From assembly GCA_021740905.1 (NCBI GenBank), contig JAIOYV010000006.1, forward strand, positions 1 through 64,000: 64,000 nucleotides of DNA, written 5' to 3'. A program made the translations under genes and the position numbers. The first letter of the stretch is position 1. Every line of letters begins with the position of its first letter. The notes under the pieces were generated by a model. It was not told where the DNA came from, ran no database searches, and was given only the letters and a program-made list of their open reading frames with translations. Source of the DNA: Bacteroidales bacterium. GTDB taxonomy: Bacteria; Bacteroidota; Bacteroidia; Bacteroidales; M50B96. Shown here piece after piece: positions 53,128 to 63,770 of the stretch.

Positions 53128-53505
53128 CTACTTAGTAGCTTTCTTTTTATTAGCAACTGTTTTCTTTCTACCTTTCCGGGTACGAGCATTGTTTTTCGTG
53201 CTTTGTCCACGAGTGGGCAAACCAATCCGGTGGCGGATGCCACGGTAGCAACCAATGTCCATCAATCGCTTAATGTTCAATTGGGTTTCCGAACGCAATT
53301 CACCTTCAACTTTGAGATCTTCGTTAATGATTGTCCTGATCTTAGTTAGTTCATCATCTGTCCAATCTTTCACTTTTACATCAAAGCCTATTTCGGCTTT
53401 TGTAAGTATCGTCCTGGATAAATTCCTTCCGATTCCAAAAATGTAGGTTAAGCCTACTTCGCCCCGTTTATTCTTAGGTAAATCAACCCCAACAATTCTT
53501 GCCAT
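53128..53505 (-). CDS. rpsM: 30S ribosomal protein S13
   Basis: 125 residues. Head protein contacting the P-site tRNA and L5. Motifs: [24 protein letters not shown] and [17 protein letters not shown], then [13 protein letters not shown] at the basic tail. Confidence 0.97.
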   Translation of the reverse strand: MARIVGVDLPKNKRGEVGLTYIFGIGRNLSRTILTKAEIGFDVKVKDWTDDELTKIRTIINEDLKVEGELRSETQLNIKRLMDIGCYRGIRHRIGLPTRGQSTKNNARTRKGRKKTVANKKKATK

Positions 53506-53534
53506 ATACTAAATATTATTTATTAATTTCACAA

Positions 53535-53651
53535 TTAACCCTGGCGCTGCTTAAACTTAGGGTTCTTTTTATTGATTACAAAAATCTTCCCTTTGCGCTT
53601 TACGATTTTACAATCCTCGCTCCGTTTCTTTACTGATGCTCTTACCTTCAT
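53535..53651 (-). CDS. rpmJ: 50S ribosomal protein L36
   Basis: 38 codons read on the minus strand from the ATG at 53651-53649 to the TAA at 53537-53535: [20 protein letters not shown], then [18 protein letters not shown]. The pattern is L36, but only one of the usual zinc ligands (Cys) remains, so it is a zinc-independent form. Usual place between infA and rpsM. Confidence 0.93.
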   Translation of the reverse strand: MKVRASVKKRSEDCKIVKRKGKIFVINKKNPKFKQRQG

Positions 53652-53663
53652 GGTTTTTCTTGT

Positions 53664-53882
53664 TTATTTGTACCTGAATGATATTCTTCCTTTACTTAAA
53701 TCATAAGGCGACATTTCCACTTTTACCCTGTCGCCTGGTAATATTTTTATATAGTGCATCCTCATCTTGCCCGAGATATGTGCTGTGATAATATGCCCAT
53801 TCTCAAGTTCGACACGAAACATGGCATTCGATAATGATTCGATTATCGTTCCGTCCTGTTCTATAGATGCCTGTTTTGCCAT
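53664..53882 (-). CDS. infA: translation initiation factor IF-1
   Basis: 72 residues, OB fold. Motifs [23 protein letters not shown] and [32 protein letters not shown] are typical. It occupies the A site of the 30S subunit during initiation. It lies between map and rpmJ. Confidence 0.97.
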   Translation of the reverse strand: MAKQASIEQDGTIIESLSNAMFRVELENGHIITAHISGKMRMHYIKILPGDRVKVEMSPYDLSKGRISFRYK

Positions 53883-53893
53883 AAATAAGCTTT

Positions 53894-54673
53894 TTACTTT
53901 TTATTTAATGCTTCTTCGATAATATTAAAATCCGATAAAATATCAACACCTCCATTATGGATTGCGATGCTGTGCTCGAAATGTGCCGAAGGTAAACCAT
54001 CGCGCGTACGGATTGTCCATCCATCGTCGTCTTGCACAACCTCTTTTTTGCCCATGTTTATCATTGGCTCTATGGCAATTACAAGACCTTCCTTAATTTT
54101 AGGTCCCCAGCCCCGCTTACCATAGTTGGGTACTTCCGGTTTTTCGTGCAAATCGCGCCCTACTCCATGTCCAACAAGTTCGCGCACTACCGAATACCCC
54201 TGAGATTCGGCATAGTGCTGGATCGCATAACTGATGTCGCCAATCCGTTTTCCTTTTTGAGCCTGATCGAGTCCTAAGTACAATGCTTCCATCGTAACAC
54301 GTAACAACTTTTTAACCTCATCGCTAACCTCACCAACAGGGAAGGTATAAGCCGAATCGCCATAAAAGCCATTCATTAGCACACCACAATCAACCGAAAC
54401 AATATCGCCATCTTTTAGTTCATAATTTCCTGGAACCCCATGCACCACACTATCGTTTACCGATACACACAGGCTGTTTGGGAAACCATTGAAATTTAAA
54501 AACCCAGGCACCCCGCCATTATCCCTGATAAATTCCTCAGCAATTTTGTCGAGTGCTATTGTTTTAATTCCCGGCTTGATCAAAGGAGCAATTGTCGCAT
54601 GTGTTTTGGCAACCAATTGATTGCTTAAACGCAATAGCTCAATCTCATCCTTTGTTTTATAAAATATCATCAA
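53894..54673 (-). CDS. map: methionine aminopeptidase, type I
   Basis: 259 residues. It removes N-terminal Met from nascent proteins with a dinuclear metal site. Ligand segments are visible: [20 protein letters not shown] (two Asp), [22 protein letters not shown] (His), [15 protein letters not shown] (Glu) and [16 protein letters not shown] (Glu/His region). The start [11 protein letters not shown] has two adjacent ATGs. It sits between secY and infA as in many bacteria. Confidence 0.96.
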   Translation of the reverse strand: MMIFYKTKDEIELLRLSNQLVAKTHATIAPLIKPGIKTIALDKIAEEFIRDNGGVPGFLNFNGFPNSLCVSVNDSVVHGVPGNYELKDGDIVSVDCGVLMNGFYGDSAYTFPVGEVSDEVKKLLRVTMEALYLGLDQAQKGKRIGDISYAIQHYAESQGYSVVRELVGHGVGRDLHEKPEVPNYGKRGWGPKIKEGLVIAIEPMINMGKKEVVQDDDGWTIRTRDGLPSAHFEHSIAIHNGGVDILSDFNIIEEALNKK

Positions 54674-54687
54674 AGAACACTTATTCC

Positions 54688-56028
54688 TTACATACCAGAG
54701 GCGCCACCAGCCCTGCCTTTGATCCTTCCACTTTTTGTTAATCCATCATAATGGCGCATTAACAAGTGGCTTTCAATTTGCTGCAAGGTATCGAGAACTA
54801 CCCCTACCAAAATAAGGAGTGATGTTCCGCCAAAAAATTGAGCAAATTGATTGTTTACTCCAAATATCATTGCAAACGCTGGTAGTATTGCAACTAATGC
54901 TAAAAACATTGAACCTGGCAATGTAATGCGAGACATGATGTTGTCGAGGAACTCCATTGTTTTTCTACCTGGTTTCACACCTGGTATAAAACCTCCGTTC
55001 CGTTTCATATCTTCGGCCATTTGGTTCGGGTTTACTGTTACTGCGGTGTAGAAATAGGTGAAGGCAATAATCAGCAAAGCGAAAATAAAGTTGTACATGA
55101 AACCGGTAAAGTCTGTGAAACTGCTAGCAAACCAGCTCATGCTTTCCGCACTTCCGTACTGTACAAATGCCATAGGCACAAACATAATAGCCTGGGCAAA
55201 AATGATGGGCATTACGCCAGCTGCATTAACCTTTAAAGGGATGTACTGACGAACACCGCCGTATTGTTTGTTTCCAACAATCCGTTTGGCATATTGTACC
55301 GGAATCCGGCGTGTTCCCTGAACAAGCAATATGGTCATTACAAAAATGAAGAACATAATAATTATTTCGAGGAGAAACATTACCAAACCACCACCCGACT
55401 GTTCGATCCGTGAAGTGAATTCCCCAATCAATGCAAAAGGCAATCGGGCAATAATCCCAATCATGATGATCAACGAAATACCATTTCCGATCCCCTTGTC
55501 GGTAATCTTTTCGCCCAACCACATCACAAACATAGTACCGGCAGTAAGGACTAACACTGAGGATATAAAAAAGAAGGTTCCCTCGCTTACAAAAGCACTT
55601 GGAGGCAATTGCACCCTTAGATTTGCAATATAACTTGGAGCCTGCAAAATAAGGATACCCACTGTCAAATATCGGGTTATTTGATTCATTTTCTTCCGTC
55701 CGCTCTCACCTTCACGCTGTAAGCGCTGGAAATATGGGATTGCCATACCCAGCAACTGCACCACGATGGAGGCAGTAATGTATGGCATGATACCTAAAGC
55801 GAAAATAGAAGCATTCCCAAATGCCCCTCCTGAAAACATATTCAGCAGCCCCATCAATCCTTCCTGTGAAGAACTTTGAAGCTGGGAAAGCTGATTTGGG
55901 TCGATACCCGGAAGTACGATAAATGAACCAAGTCTATATATGAGGATGAAACCTAAGGTGGTAATGATCCGATTCCTTAAGTCCTCGATTTTGTATATAT
56001 TCTTTAGGGTTTCAATAAATCCTATCAT
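54688..56028 (-). CDS. secY: preprotein translocase subunit SecY
   Basis: 446 residues, ten predicted TM helices. Central pore of the Sec translocon in the inner membrane. Signatures: RLGSFIVLPGIDP and GLLNMFSGGAFGNASIFALGIMPYITASI near TM2/plug, GNGISLIIMIGIIARLP in TM5, and IPVQYAKRIVGNKQYGG on the cytoplasmic loop. T9SS substrates must cross it before SprA. Confidence 0.97.
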   Translation of the reverse strand: MIGFIETLKNIYKIEDLRNRIITTLGFILIYRLGSFIVLPGIDPNQLSQLQSSSQEGLMGLLNMFSGGAFGNASIFALGIMPYITASIVVQLLGMAIPYFQRLQREGESGRKKMNQITRYLTVGILILQAPSYIANLRVQLPPSAFVSEGTFFFISSVLVLTAGTMFVMWLGEKITDKGIGNGISLIIMIGIIARLPFALIGEFTSRIEQSGGGLVMFLLEIIIMFFIFVMTILLVQGTRRIPVQYAKRIVGNKQYGGVRQYIPLKVNAAGVMPIIFAQAIMFVPMAFVQYGSAESMSWFASSFTDFTGFMYNFIFALLIIAFTYFYTAVTVNPNQMAEDMKRNGGFIPGVKPGRKTMEFLDNIMSRITLPGSMFLALVAILPAFAMIFGVNNQFAQFFGGTSLLILVGVVLDTLQQIESHLLMRHYDGLTKSGRIKGRAGGASGM

Positions 56029-56032
56029 GTCT

Positions 56033-56479
56033 CTAAAGTTTTACAACTGTTCCCTGGGCTTCTATAATAGCAGCTTCGGCTGATTTTGAAAATGAATGAG
56101 CTTTGACTTCGAGTTTGGCTGTGAGTTTACCGTTGCCTAGTATTTTTACCAAATCGCGTTTGGACACCAATCCGTTGTTTGCTAATGTTTCCACATCAAT
56201 AGTGGTCAGGCCTTTTTTGTCGGCCAACAATTGCAACGCCTCTATATTGACACCTTTATACTCTTTCCGGTTTCTGTTTTTGAACCCAAATTTAGGGACT
56301 ACACGCTGCAAGGGCATTTGTCCACCTTCGAATCCTACTTTTCTCGAATAGCCCGAACGCGATTTCTGTCCCTTGTGTCCACGGGTCGATGTTCCACCAT
56401 GTCCAGAACCTTCGCCCCGTCCAATGCGTTTTTCCCTATGCGTAGAACCTTCTGCTGGTTTTAAATTGCTTAAATCCAT
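56033..56479 (-). CDS. rplO: 50S ribosomal protein L15
   Basis: 148 residues. The N-terminal Gly/Arg/Lys-rich extension ([27 protein letters not shown]) and [20 protein letters not shown] are diagnostic. Four bases separate its stop from the secY start. Confidence 0.97.
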   Translation of the reverse strand: MDLSNLKPAEGSTHREKRIGRGEGSGHGGTSTRGHKGQKSRSGYSRKVGFEGGQMPLQRVVPKFGFKNRNRKEYKGVNIEALQLLADKKGLTTIDVETLANNGLVSKRDLVKILGNGKLTAKLEVKAHSFSKSAEAAIIEAQGTVVKL

Positions 56480-56504
56480 GTCTATACTTAATAATCTGTT
56501 TCTA

Positions 56505-56684
56505 CTAAATTTTTTCTACCACTACAAGGTGACGAACTTTTTCGACCATCCCTTCTATTTGTGGTGTACTCTCATGCTCCACAACCCAATTGATCTTGCG
56601 AAGTCCCAAGGCTTCTAAAGTCTTCTTTTGGCGCACTGTGCTCCCAATTTTACTTCGAACCTGTTGTATCTTAAGCTTTGCCAT
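56505..56684 (-). CDS. rpmD: 50S ribosomal protein L30
   Basis: 59 residues from the ATG at 56684-56682 ([14 protein letters not shown]). The open frame extends ten codons upstream, but those residues have no L30 counterpart and 59 is the family length. Motif [17 protein letters not shown]. Confidence 0.93.
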   Translation of the reverse strand: MAKLKIQQVRSKIGSTVRQKKTLEALGLRKINWVVEHESTPQIEGMVEKVRHLVVVEKI

Positions 56685-56725
56685 ATCCAATTCCTTTTTG
56701 CTTGCTTGTACCAAAGTACCTGCAA

Positions 56726-57241
56726 TTAACCATTGAAAACCTTATCTAATGAAACACCTCTATGATCGGCAACTGTTCGGGCGTCCCTGATTTGAGTAAG
56801 AGCCTTTACGGTAGCTTTTACCACATTATGAGGGTTCGACGAACCTTTGGATTTTGCCAATACATCGGTTACGCCAGCACTCTCCAATACAGCACGCATA
56901 GCACCACCTGCTTTTACGCCGGTACCTGGCGATGCAGGTTTGATGAATACTTTTGCACCACAAAAATGAGCAAATTGTTCGTGTGGGATAGTTCCTTTTA
57001 AAACAGGTACTTTAACCAAGTTTTTCTTTGCAGCGTCCATTCCTTTTGCAATGGCCGTGGTAACTTCGTTTGCTTTACCAGTTCCCCAACCAATCGTGCC
57101 ATTTTCGTCGCCTACCACAACGATGGCAGAAAAGCTAAATGTCCGGCCCCCTTTGGTAACCTTGGTAACACGGTTGATACCGACCAAACGGTCTTTCAAT
57201 TCGATATCTGTGTTTCTTACTTTATTTCCTGTGTCAACCAT
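56726..57241 (-). CDS. rpsE: 30S ribosomal protein S5
   Basis: 171 residues. S5 dsRNA-binding-like N-terminal domain ([31 protein letters not shown]) and C-terminal domain ([38 protein letters not shown]). Involved in decoding accuracy. Confidence 0.97.
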   Translation of the reverse strand: MVDTGNKVRNTDIELKDRLVGINRVTKVTKGGRTFSFSAIVVVGDENGTIGWGTGKANEVTTAIAKGMDAAKKNLVKVPVLKGTIPHEQFAHFCGAKVFIKPASPGTGVKAGGAMRAVLESAGVTDVLAKSKGSSNPHNVVKATVKALTQIRDARTVADHRGVSLDKVFNG

Positions 57242-57245
57242 ACTA

Positions 57246-57605
57246 TTATAATTTAAGGCCAGCTTTCCTGGCAGCTTCTCCTAATGATTTAACCCTTCCG
57301 TGATATAAATATCCATTGCGGTCGAAAACTACTGTTTCGATGTTGGCATCCTTAGCTTTTTGAGCGATGAGCTGCCCAACCAATTCCGCCTGCTGGATTT
57401 TGTTAATATCTGTTCTTGCTGCAATATCTTTATGTAATGAAGAAGCAGAAACCAATGTCGTTTGGGTAATATCGTCGATTATCTGAGCGCTGATTTGTTT
57501 GTTGCTCCTAAATATCGACATGCGCGGATGACTTGGTGTTCCCGTAACCTTCTTCCGTATCCTTCTCTTGATCCGGGTTCTTCTTTCAACTTTCGTCAAA
57601 GCCAT
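57246..57605 (-). CDS. rplR: 50S ribosomal protein L18
   Basis: 119 residues. 5S rRNA-binding protein; [19 protein letters not shown] at the basic N-terminus and [26 protein letters not shown] at the C-terminus are diagnostic. Four bases before rpsE. Confidence 0.97.
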   Translation of the reverse strand: MALTKVERRTRIKRRIRKKVTGTPSHPRMSIFRSNKQISAQIIDDITQTTLVSASSLHKDIAARTDINKIQQAELVGQLIAQKAKDANIETVVFDRNGYLYHGRVKSLGEAARKAGLKL

Positions 57606-57624
57606 GATTTCGTATTTTTAAATG

Positions 57625-58179
57625 TTATTTCGCAGCGCTTTTACCTGCTTTCCTTCTTAATTGTTCACCCACAAACTTAACACCTTTCCCTTTGTAGGGC
57701 TCTGGTGGACGTAAAGAACGTATCTTCGCGGCCACATGGCCAATAAGTTGTTTGTCTATACTTTTCATCGTAATGATGGGGTTTGCACGACGTTCGGTCT
57801 TCGCCTCGAATTCTATCTCCTTTGGTAATTCAATAATGATGTTATGTGAATATCCCAAAGCCAAATTTAACATCTGACCTTCTTTCTCTGCTTTGTAACC
57901 TACACCAACCAATTCCTGTTGAACAGTATATCCTTCGGTTACGCCTATTACCATATTATTAATAAGCGAGCGATACAAACCGTGCATTGCTTTATGCCTT
58001 TTTTGCTCGGTAGGCCGCGTTATGGTTAAGGTTCCATCTTCAATTTTAATTTCCAGATCGGGATCGACTTTCTGAGAAAGTTCGCCCAAAGGACCTTTTA
58101 CAGTAACCAGATTGTCGTCGGCAACTATTATATTAACCTTATCGGGCAAGCTTATGGGTAATTTTCCTATTCTTGACAT
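57625..58179 (-). CDS. rplF: 50S ribosomal protein L6
   Basis: 184 residues. Two L6 repeats; MSRIGKLPISLPDKVNI at the start and RSLRPPEPYKGKGVKFVGEQLRRKAGK at the end. Located near the sarcin-ricin loop. Confidence 0.97.
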   Translation of the reverse strand: MSRIGKLPISLPDKVNIIVADDNLVTVKGPLGELSQKVDPDLEIKIEDGTLTITRPTEQKRHKAMHGLYRSLINNMVIGVTEGYTVQQELVGVGYKAEKEGQMLNLALGYSHNIIIELPKEIEFEAKTERRANPIITMKSIDKQLIGHVAAKIRSLRPPEPYKGKGVKFVGEQLRRKAGKSAAK

Positions 58180-58196
58180 TTACTTTCCTCCTTCGA

Positions 58197-58592
58197 TTAA
58201 TAAATGTAACATAATACTTCGCCACCTACACTCTGTGTGCGTGCTTCCTTGTCGGTAATCACGCCATGAGAGGTTGAAAGAATGGCTATTCCAAGTCCGT
58301 TCAATACACGAGGAATTTCAGTTGTACTAACATACTTCCTTAATCCTGGACGGCTCACCCTTTTTAAATGGCGAATAGCAGGAACTTTGGATTTTGGGTG
58401 ATACTTCAAGGCAATTTTGATAATACCCTGCTTCGAATCGTCTTCGAATTTATAGCTCAGTATGTATCCTTTATCATAAAGAAGTTTGGTCATTTCTTTT
58501 TTGATATTGGAGGCAGGGATTTCAACTATCTTGTGCTTTGCCATGATAGCATTCCTGACCCTGGTCAGATAATCTGCAATTGGATCTGTCAT
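58197..58592 (-). CDS. rpsH: 30S ribosomal protein S8
   Basis: 131 residues. [20 protein letters not shown] at the start and [26 protein letters not shown] at the end. In E. coli S8 represses spc-operon translation; no site was read here. Confidence 0.97.
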   Translation of the reverse strand: MTDPIADYLTRVRNAIMAKHKIVEIPASNIKKEMTKLLYDKGYILSYKFEDDSKQGIIKIALKYHPKSKVPAIRHLKRVSRPGLRKYVSTTEIPRVLNGLGIAILSTSHGVITDKEARTQSVGGEVLCYIY

Positions 58593-58610
58593 TATTACAC
58601 TTTTATTTTA

Positions 58611-58880
58611 TTACCAACTCGCTTTTTTGATTCCGGGTATCAAGCCTGCCGAGGCCATTTCCCTGAATGTAATCCTACTAATCCCAAACTGGCGCATGTA
58701 ACCTTTTGGACGGCCCGTAATTTTGCATCGGTTGTGGTACCGAATGGGCGACGAGTTTTTAGGAAGTTTTTGTAATCCTATAAAGTCACCTTCTGCTTTC
58801 AGCCTCGCCCGTTTTTCAGCGTATTTTTCAATAAGCTTCTTCCGCTTCACTTCACGAGCTTTCATCGATTCTTTTGCCAT
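58611..58880 (-). CDS. rpsN: 30S ribosomal protein S14, zinc-free long form
   Basis: 89 residues. Core [25 protein letters not shown]. It lacks the CxxC zinc pair of the short form, matching the 89-residue C-minus class. Confidence 0.96.
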   Translation of the reverse strand: MAKESMKAREVKRKKLIEKYAEKRARLKAEGDFIGLQKLPKNSSPIRYHNRCKITGRPKGYMRQFGISRITFREMASAGLIPGIKKASW

Positions 58881-58883
58881 GAA

Positions 58884-59441
58884 TTAGTTCTTTTTAATGT
58901 TTTTAAATGGTAAACCAAACTCTCTTAACAAAGCATATCCTTCTTCGTCGCTTTCGGCAGTGGTAACAAATGTAATATCCAGACCCAAGATAACGTTAAT
59001 CTTATCAATCTCAATTTCAGGAAATATTATTTGTTCACTTATCCCCAACGAATAATTTCCTTTTCCATCAAGCTTGAAGTTGATTCCACGAAAATCCCTG
59101 ATCCGTGGTAAGGAAACAGATATCAATCTCTCCAAGAATTCGTACATGCGTTCGCGACGAAGGGTGACCTTTACGCCGATGGGCATTTTCTTTCTTAGTT
59201 TAAAATTAGAAATATCTTTTTTGGAAACAGTTTGAACTGCTTTTTGTCCAGCAATATCGGTAAGCTCTTTCTGAGCTGTGTCGATCAGTTTTTTATCGGT
59301 AATTGCTTTGCCTACACCCTGGTTCAATACTATTTTAACCAGGCGTGGCACCTGCATTTTACTACTATAGCTAAACTCCTTTTGTAAAACGGGAATTATT
59401 TCGTCGCTATACTTTTTTCTTAGATTAGGTGTGTATTCCAT
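58884..59441 (-). CDS. rplE: 50S ribosomal protein L5
   Basis: 185 residues. 5S rRNA-binding; [47 protein letters not shown] and [32 protein letters not shown]. Its start overlaps the rplX stop (TAATG). Confidence 0.97.
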   Translation of the reverse strand: MEYTPNLRKKYSDEIIPVLQKEFSYSSKMQVPRLVKIVLNQGVGKAITDKKLIDTAQKELTDIAGQKAVQTVSKKDISNFKLRKKMPIGVKVTLRRERMYEFLERLISVSLPRIRDFRGINFKLDGKGNYSLGISEQIIFPEIEIDKINVILGLDITFVTTAESDEEGYALLREFGLPFKNIKKN

Positions 59442-59776
59442 TACTTGATCTCCTCACCTGATTTTTTGGCGTAACGCACTAACTTATTTGTTTTCTCACT
59501 CATTCTCCGGCCTATCCTTGTGGCTTGCCCAGTAGATGGGTCGACCAACAATAAATTGGATATATGGATGGCAGCTTCTTTCTTTACGATGCCACCTTGC
59601 GGTGTATCGGCATTTGGCTTAGTATGCTTTGATACCATATTTACACCTTCCACAATAGCCCTGTTTTTCTCGGGAATTACCTCAAGGACTTTCCCTTGAA
59701 CGCCTTTATCTTCACCGGAAATTACAAAAACCCGGTCCCCTTTCTTTATGTGAAGCTTTTTACGCATTTCTTTCAT
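59441..59776 (-). CDS. rplX: 50S ribosomal protein L24
   Basis: 111 residues with KOW motif ([23 protein letters not shown]). The true start may be the ATG four codons in ([11 protein letters not shown]). Assembly initiator of the 50S subunit. Confidence 0.96.
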   Translation of the reverse strand: MKEMRKKLHIKKGDRVFVISGEDKGVQGKVLEVIPEKNRAIVEGVNMVSKHTKPNADTPQGGIVKKEAAIHISNLLLVDPSTGQATRIGRRMSEKTNKLVRYAKKSGEEIK

Positions 59777-59786
59777 GTTTTTATTG

Positions 59787-60155
59787 TTACAGTACCTCAG
59801 GGGCCAATGATATAATTTTCATGTATTGCTTCTCGCGCAATTCCCTTGCTACCGGGCCAAAAATACGAGTTCCGCGCATTTCACCAGCCTGATTCAGCAG
59901 AACACAGGCATTATCATCGAAGCGGATGTACGAACCATCAGGCCTCCTAATTTCTTTTTTGGTGCGCACAACAACGCCAATTGATACTGTGCCTTTCTTT
60001 ACTTCTCCAGAGGGAAGTGCCGATTTGATGCTCACTACAATCTTGTCGCCAATGCTTGCATACCGTTTCCCAGTTCCTCCGAGTACCCTGATACACATAA
60101 CCTCTTTTGCACCGCTATTGTCGGCAACTCCAAGCCTACTTTCTTGTTGAATCAT
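59787..60155 (-). CDS. rplN: 50S ribosomal protein L14
   Basis: 122 residues; [27 protein letters not shown] and the C-terminal [23 protein letters not shown] are diagnostic. Intersubunit-bridge protein. Confidence 0.97.
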   Translation of the reverse strand: MIQQESRLGVADNSGAKEVMCIRVLGGTGKRYASIGDKIVVSIKSALPSGEVKKGTVSIGVVVRTKKEIRRPDGSYIRFDDNACVLLNQAGEMRGTRIFGPVARELREKQYMKIISLAPEVL

Positions 60156-60157
60156 GA

Positions 60158-60415
60158 TTATTTAGCTCTTTCTACTATTTCAACTAATCTCCACCGCTTG
60201 TTTTTACTAAGCGGACGGGTTTCCATAATTTTTACTGTATCGCCTATGTTACAGTCGTTTTTCTCGTCGTGGGCAGTAAATTTCGATGTTTTGTTCAGGA
60301 ACTTCCCATATATGGGGTGCTTTTCCCTGTGGATAACAGCAATTACAATGGATTTGTCCATTTTGTCGCTTATCACAACACCTACCAATTCTTTCCTTAA
60401 ATTTCTTTTTTCCAT
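60158..60415 (-). CDS. rpsQ: 30S ribosomal protein S17
   Basis: 85 residues, OB fold; [23 protein letters not shown] and [27 protein letters not shown]. Confidence 0.97.
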   Translation of the reverse strand: MEKRNLRKELVGVVISDKMDKSIVIAVIHREKHPIYGKFLNKTSKFTAHDEKNDCNIGDTVKIMETRPLSKNKRWRLVEIVERAK

Positions 60416-60421
60416 CGCTAT

Positions 60422-60631
60422 CTACTCGTTATTAAGTGTTCCACTCATTTCTCTCTGTCTGATCTCTGTTTTCATCCTGGCAATATTCCTCCGCGAATTA
60501 CTGATCTTATGAGGGTTGTCCAGAGGTGAAACTGCATGGTTCAACTTAAGCTTGGTCAAGATGGCCTTCTCCTCATCCATTCTTTCGATGAGTTCTTTAT
60601 TCGTTAACTGAATAATTTCTGAATTCTTCAT
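60422..60631 (-). CDS. rpmC: 50S ribosomal protein L29
   Basis: 69 residues, two-helix protein at the exit tunnel; IIQLTNKELIERMDEEKAILTKLK and the C-terminal NSRRNIARMKTEIRQRE. Confidence 0.95.
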   Translation of the reverse strand: MKNSEIIQLTNKELIERMDEEKAILTKLKLNHAVSPLDNPHKISNSRRNIARMKTEIRQREMSGTLNNE

Positions 60632-60645
60632 TACTCAAATATTGA

Positions 60646-61065
60646 TTATTCTGCGTAATCGTTTCGTACAATAAATCTTGTGGTAATTGGCATTTTTTGG
60701 GCAGCCAAGCGTAAAGCTTCTTTTGCTATTGCAATTGGTACACCCTCAGCTTCGAAAAGTATGCGACCGGGCGATACCCTTGCCACAAAACTATCGGGAG
60801 CACCTTTCCCTTTTCCCATCCTGACTTCGGCAGGTTTCTTTGTAATAGGTTTGTCGGGGAATATACGGATCCAAATCTGTCCTTCACGTTTCATGTGACG
60901 TGTCACAGCCTGGCGTGCAGCTTCGATTTGACGTCCTGTTATCCAAGATTCCTCTAATGCCTTAATCCCAAATGATCCGAAAGCAAGTAGGTGTCCCCGT
61001 TTGGTATTACCCTTCATCTTGCCTTTTTGTTGTCTCCTGTATTTCGTTTTCTTCGGTTGTAACAT
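60646..61065 (-). CDS. rplP: 50S ribosomal protein L16
   Basis: 139 residues; [51 protein letters not shown] and [24 protein letters not shown]. Supports A-site tRNA binding. Confidence 0.97.
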   Translation of the reverse strand: MLQPKKTKYRRQQKGKMKGNTKRGHLLAFGSFGIKALEESWITGRQIEAARQAVTRHMKREGQIWIRIFPDKPITKKPAEVRMGKGKGAPDSFVARVSPGRILFEAEGVPIAIAKEALRLAAQKMPITTRFIVRNDYAE

Positions 61066-61115
61066 TGCTCGATAGTTTAAACTCGACTGTCAATTATCTC
61101 CAATCGTATTGTATC

Positions 61116-61859
61116 TTATTTATTTCTTCTTCTCTTAAAACCGCCACCATCTCTATCTCTATCTCTGTCTCTATCTCTTCCGCCTGGTGCAGGCTTTTGG
61201 TCTTTCATCCCAACATTGGGCGATAGGTCGCGTTTTCCAAAGAGTTCGCCTTTGCATATCCATACCTTTACACCAATCTTACCGACCTTGGTATCGGCTT
61301 CAGAAAGTGCGTAGTCGATATCGGCACGCAGTGTATGTAATGGTGTACGTCCTTCTTTGTACATTTCAGAACGGGCCATTTCAGCACCATTCAAACGACC
61401 TGAAATTTGAATTTTAATCCCTTCAGCTCCCATTCGCATGGACGAGGCAATAGCCATTTTGATTGCTCTACGATAAGCGATACGACCTTCCAATTGTCGG
61501 GCAATATTCGCCCCTACTATAATTGCATCAAGTTCGGGCCGCTTAATCTCAAAAATGTTGATCTGAACTTCCTTCTTGGTAATCTTCTTTAATTCCTCTT
61601 TGAGCTTGTCCACTTCCTGTCCACCTTTTCCGATGATAATTCCCGGACGGGCAGTATGTACAGTAACAGTAACGAGTTTCAGGGTTCTTTCAATAATAAT
61701 TCTGGAAATGCTGGCTTTAGCAAGACGGGCATTCAAATATTTACGGATATTTACGTCTTCGACTAATTTGTCCGAATAATTTTTACCGCCATACCAGTTC
61801 GAATCCCAACCTTTTACGATCCCTAACCTATTTCCTATTGGATTTACTTTTTGTCCCAT
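61116..61859 (-). CDS. rpsC: 30S ribosomal protein S3 with Arg-Asp repeat tail
   Basis: 247 residues. KH domain with [20 protein letters not shown], then the S3 C-terminal domain. After residue ~222 comes a tail [22 protein letters not shown], encoded by a CTCTAT-type hexanucleotide run (about 61147-61177 on the plus strand). S3 lines the mRNA entry channel. Confidence 0.96.
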   Translation of the reverse strand: MGQKVNPIGNRLGIVKGWDSNWYGGKNYSDKLVEDVNIRKYLNARLAKASISRIIIERTLKLVTVTVHTARPGIIIGKGGQEVDKLKEELKKITKKEVQINIFEIKRPELDAIIVGANIARQLEGRIAYRRAIKMAIASSMRMGAEGIKIQISGRLNGAEMARSEMYKEGRTPLHTLRADIDYALSEADTKVGKIGVKVWICKGELFGKRDLSPNVGMKDQKPAPGGRDRDRDRDRDGGGFKRRRNK

Positions 61860-61867
61860 TACTATTC

Positions 61868-62311
61868 TTAGTTTTCGTTTTCTTTGTCAATATCCGTATC
61901 GACATCGAAATTATCAGTTACTTTACTATCAACATACAATGTTACGTGGTTCGATCTTTTCCTGATCCTGTGTGCACGTCCTTGTGGTGCTGGCCTAAGC
62001 CGCTTTAAAATCCTTGCGGAATCAACAAATACTTCACTTACAATTAACTCGCTGTCTTCCAACCGAACACCTTCGTTTTTGGCTTGCCAATTGGCAATTG
62101 CCGAGAGTAAAAGCTTTTCTACCCGAATGGCAGCATCTTTCTTGCTAAACTTTAATATATTGAGAGCTTTGTTAACTTCCATGCCCCTGATCATATCGGT
62201 AACCAACCTCATTTTTCGAGGTGAAGTAGGACAGTTACGCAAGGATGCAAAAGAGTTTTTGCTCTTTTCTTCCTTGGCATTTTCTGCTGATATTCTTTTT
62301 CTTGCGCCCAT
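61868..62311 (-). CDS. rplV: 50S ribosomal protein L22
   Basis: 147 residues. The core [29 protein letters not shown] and [15 protein letters not shown] is diagnostic; the N-terminal extension ([15 protein letters not shown]) is longer than usual and the tail is acidic ([15 protein letters not shown]). Lines the exit tunnel. Confidence 0.96.
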   Translation of the reverse strand: MGARKRISAENAKEEKSKNSFASLRNCPTSPRKMRLVTDMIRGMEVNKALNILKFSKKDAAIRVEKLLLSAIANWQAKNEGVRLEDSELIVSEVFVDSARILKRLRPAPQGRAHRIRKRSNHVTLYVDSKVTDNFDVDTDIDKENEN

Positions 62312-62357
62312 TTTTTTTCCTTCTATAATATCTTATCTAACTAAGCTTTTAGCTTAT

Positions 62358-62627
62358 TTATCTTTTCTTATTGCCTGAGTGGCCTCTGAAAGTACGAGTT
62401 GGAGAAAATTCGCCAAATTTATGTCCTACCATGTTCTCGGTAACATAAACCGGGATAAATTTATTTCCATTATGAACGGCAAAGGTGTGTCCCACAAATT
62501 CGGGGGAAATCATTGAACGACGTGCCCAGGTTTTGATAACCGATTTCTTACCAGTTTCATTCATTGCCAAGACTTTGCGTTCTACTTTAAAGTCAATAAA
62601 TGGACCTTTCTTTAATGATCTGCTCAT
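62358..62627 (-). CDS. rpsS: 30S ribosomal protein S19
   Basis: 89 residues; [43 protein letters not shown] and [22 protein letters not shown]. Confidence 0.97.
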   Translation of the reverse strand: MSRSLKKGPFIDFKVERKVLAMNETGKKSVIKTWARRSMISPEFVGHTFAVHNGNKFIPVYVTENMVGHKFGEFSPTRTFRGHSGNKKR

Positions 62628-62638
62628 AACTACTTATC

Positions 62639-63463
62639 TTATTTCTTTCTTCTTTCAATGATATACTTATTCGAGGCTTTCTTCTTGTCGCGGGTCTTAT
62701 ATCCTTTTGCAGGGATACCTTTCCTTGAACGTGGTAAACCACCTGATGCACGGCCTTCGCCACCTCCCATTGGGTGATCAACCGGGTTCATAACGACACC
62801 ACGTACTCGTGGACGACGACCCAACCAACGGCTTCTTCCGGCTTTACCCGAACGTTCAAGCTGATGGTCGGAGTTAGATACAGTACCAATGCTCGCTTTG
62901 CAAGTAACCAACACACGCCTTATTTCGCCCGAAGGCATTTTCAACAGCGCGTATTTTCCTTCGCGAGAAGTTAACTGGGCAAATGTTCCTGCACTACGTC
63001 CAAAAACGCCGCCCTGACCTGGGTACAATTCAATATTATGAACAACAGTTCCAAGAGGGATTTCGGATAGGAAAAGCGTATTCCCAACTTCTGGGGCCGC
63101 CCCTTTTCCTGATAAAATTTCCTGGCCAACTTTTAGTCCTGTTGGAGCCACGATATATCGTTTTTCTCCATCCTGGTATTCAACAAGCGCAATACGTGAT
63201 GTCCTGTTTGGATCGTACTCGATTGTTTTTACCGTTGCCGGCATACCATCTTTATTTCTTTTGAAGTCGATAATCCGATACCTTCTTTTATGTCCACCGC
63301 CAATGTAGCGCATGGTCATTTTACCAGTGTTGTTACGACCACCTGAACGTTTGATCGGTCCGAGCAACGATTTTTCTGGTTTGCTGGCCGTAATGTCGTC
63401 GAATGTACTAACTATCTTATGTCGTTGACCCGGTGTTGTGGGTTTCAGTTTACGTAATGCCAT
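62639..63463 (-). CDS. rplB: 50S ribosomal protein L2
   Basis: 274 residues; [30 protein letters not shown] and [28 protein letters not shown] near the peptidyl transferase centre. Confidence 0.97.
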   Translation of the reverse strand: MALRKLKPTTPGQRHKIVSTFDDITASKPEKSLLGPIKRSGGRNNTGKMTMRYIGGGHKRRYRIIDFKRNKDGMPATVKTIEYDPNRTSRIALVEYQDGEKRYIVAPTGLKVGQEILSGKGAAPEVGNTLFLSEIPLGTVVHNIELYPGQGGVFGRSAGTFAQLTSREGKYALLKMPSGEIRRVLVTCKASIGTVSNSDHQLERSGKAGRSRWLGRRPRVRGVVMNPVDHPMGGGEGRASGGLPRSRKGIPAKGYKTRDKKKASNKYIIERRKK

Positions 63464-63468
63464 GTCGC

Positions 63469-63759
63469 TTAGATATTGCTATAGAAATCAATTAATTCAT
63501 CTTTTGCCAATGTAACAATGGCTTTCTTATAAGAGGAGGCTTTTCCTGAAACAACCCCGGCCCGTGTAAAACGCGACTTGCGCTTTCCACCATACCGAAG
63601 TGTATTAATGGCTTCGACCTGAACATCGTAAAGTTCCTCAACGGCCTTCTTAATTTGAATTTTGTTGGCCTTTTTGTCAACAACAAAAGCATACCTATTA
63701 AGCTTTTCGCCTAGTTTGGTCATCTTTTCTGTTACAACGGGTTTTATAATTATACTCAT
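63469..63759 (-). CDS. rplW: 50S ribosomal protein L23
   Basis: 96 residues; [37 protein letters not shown] and [21 protein letters not shown]. Docking site for trigger factor and SRP at the exit tunnel. Confidence 0.96.
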   Translation of the reverse strand: MSIIIKPVVTEKMTKLGEKLNRYAFVVDKKANKIQIKKAVEELYDVQVEAINTLRYGGKRKSRFTRAGVVSGKASSYKKAIVTLAKDELIDFYSNI

Positions 63760-63770
63760 GTCAATACCTC

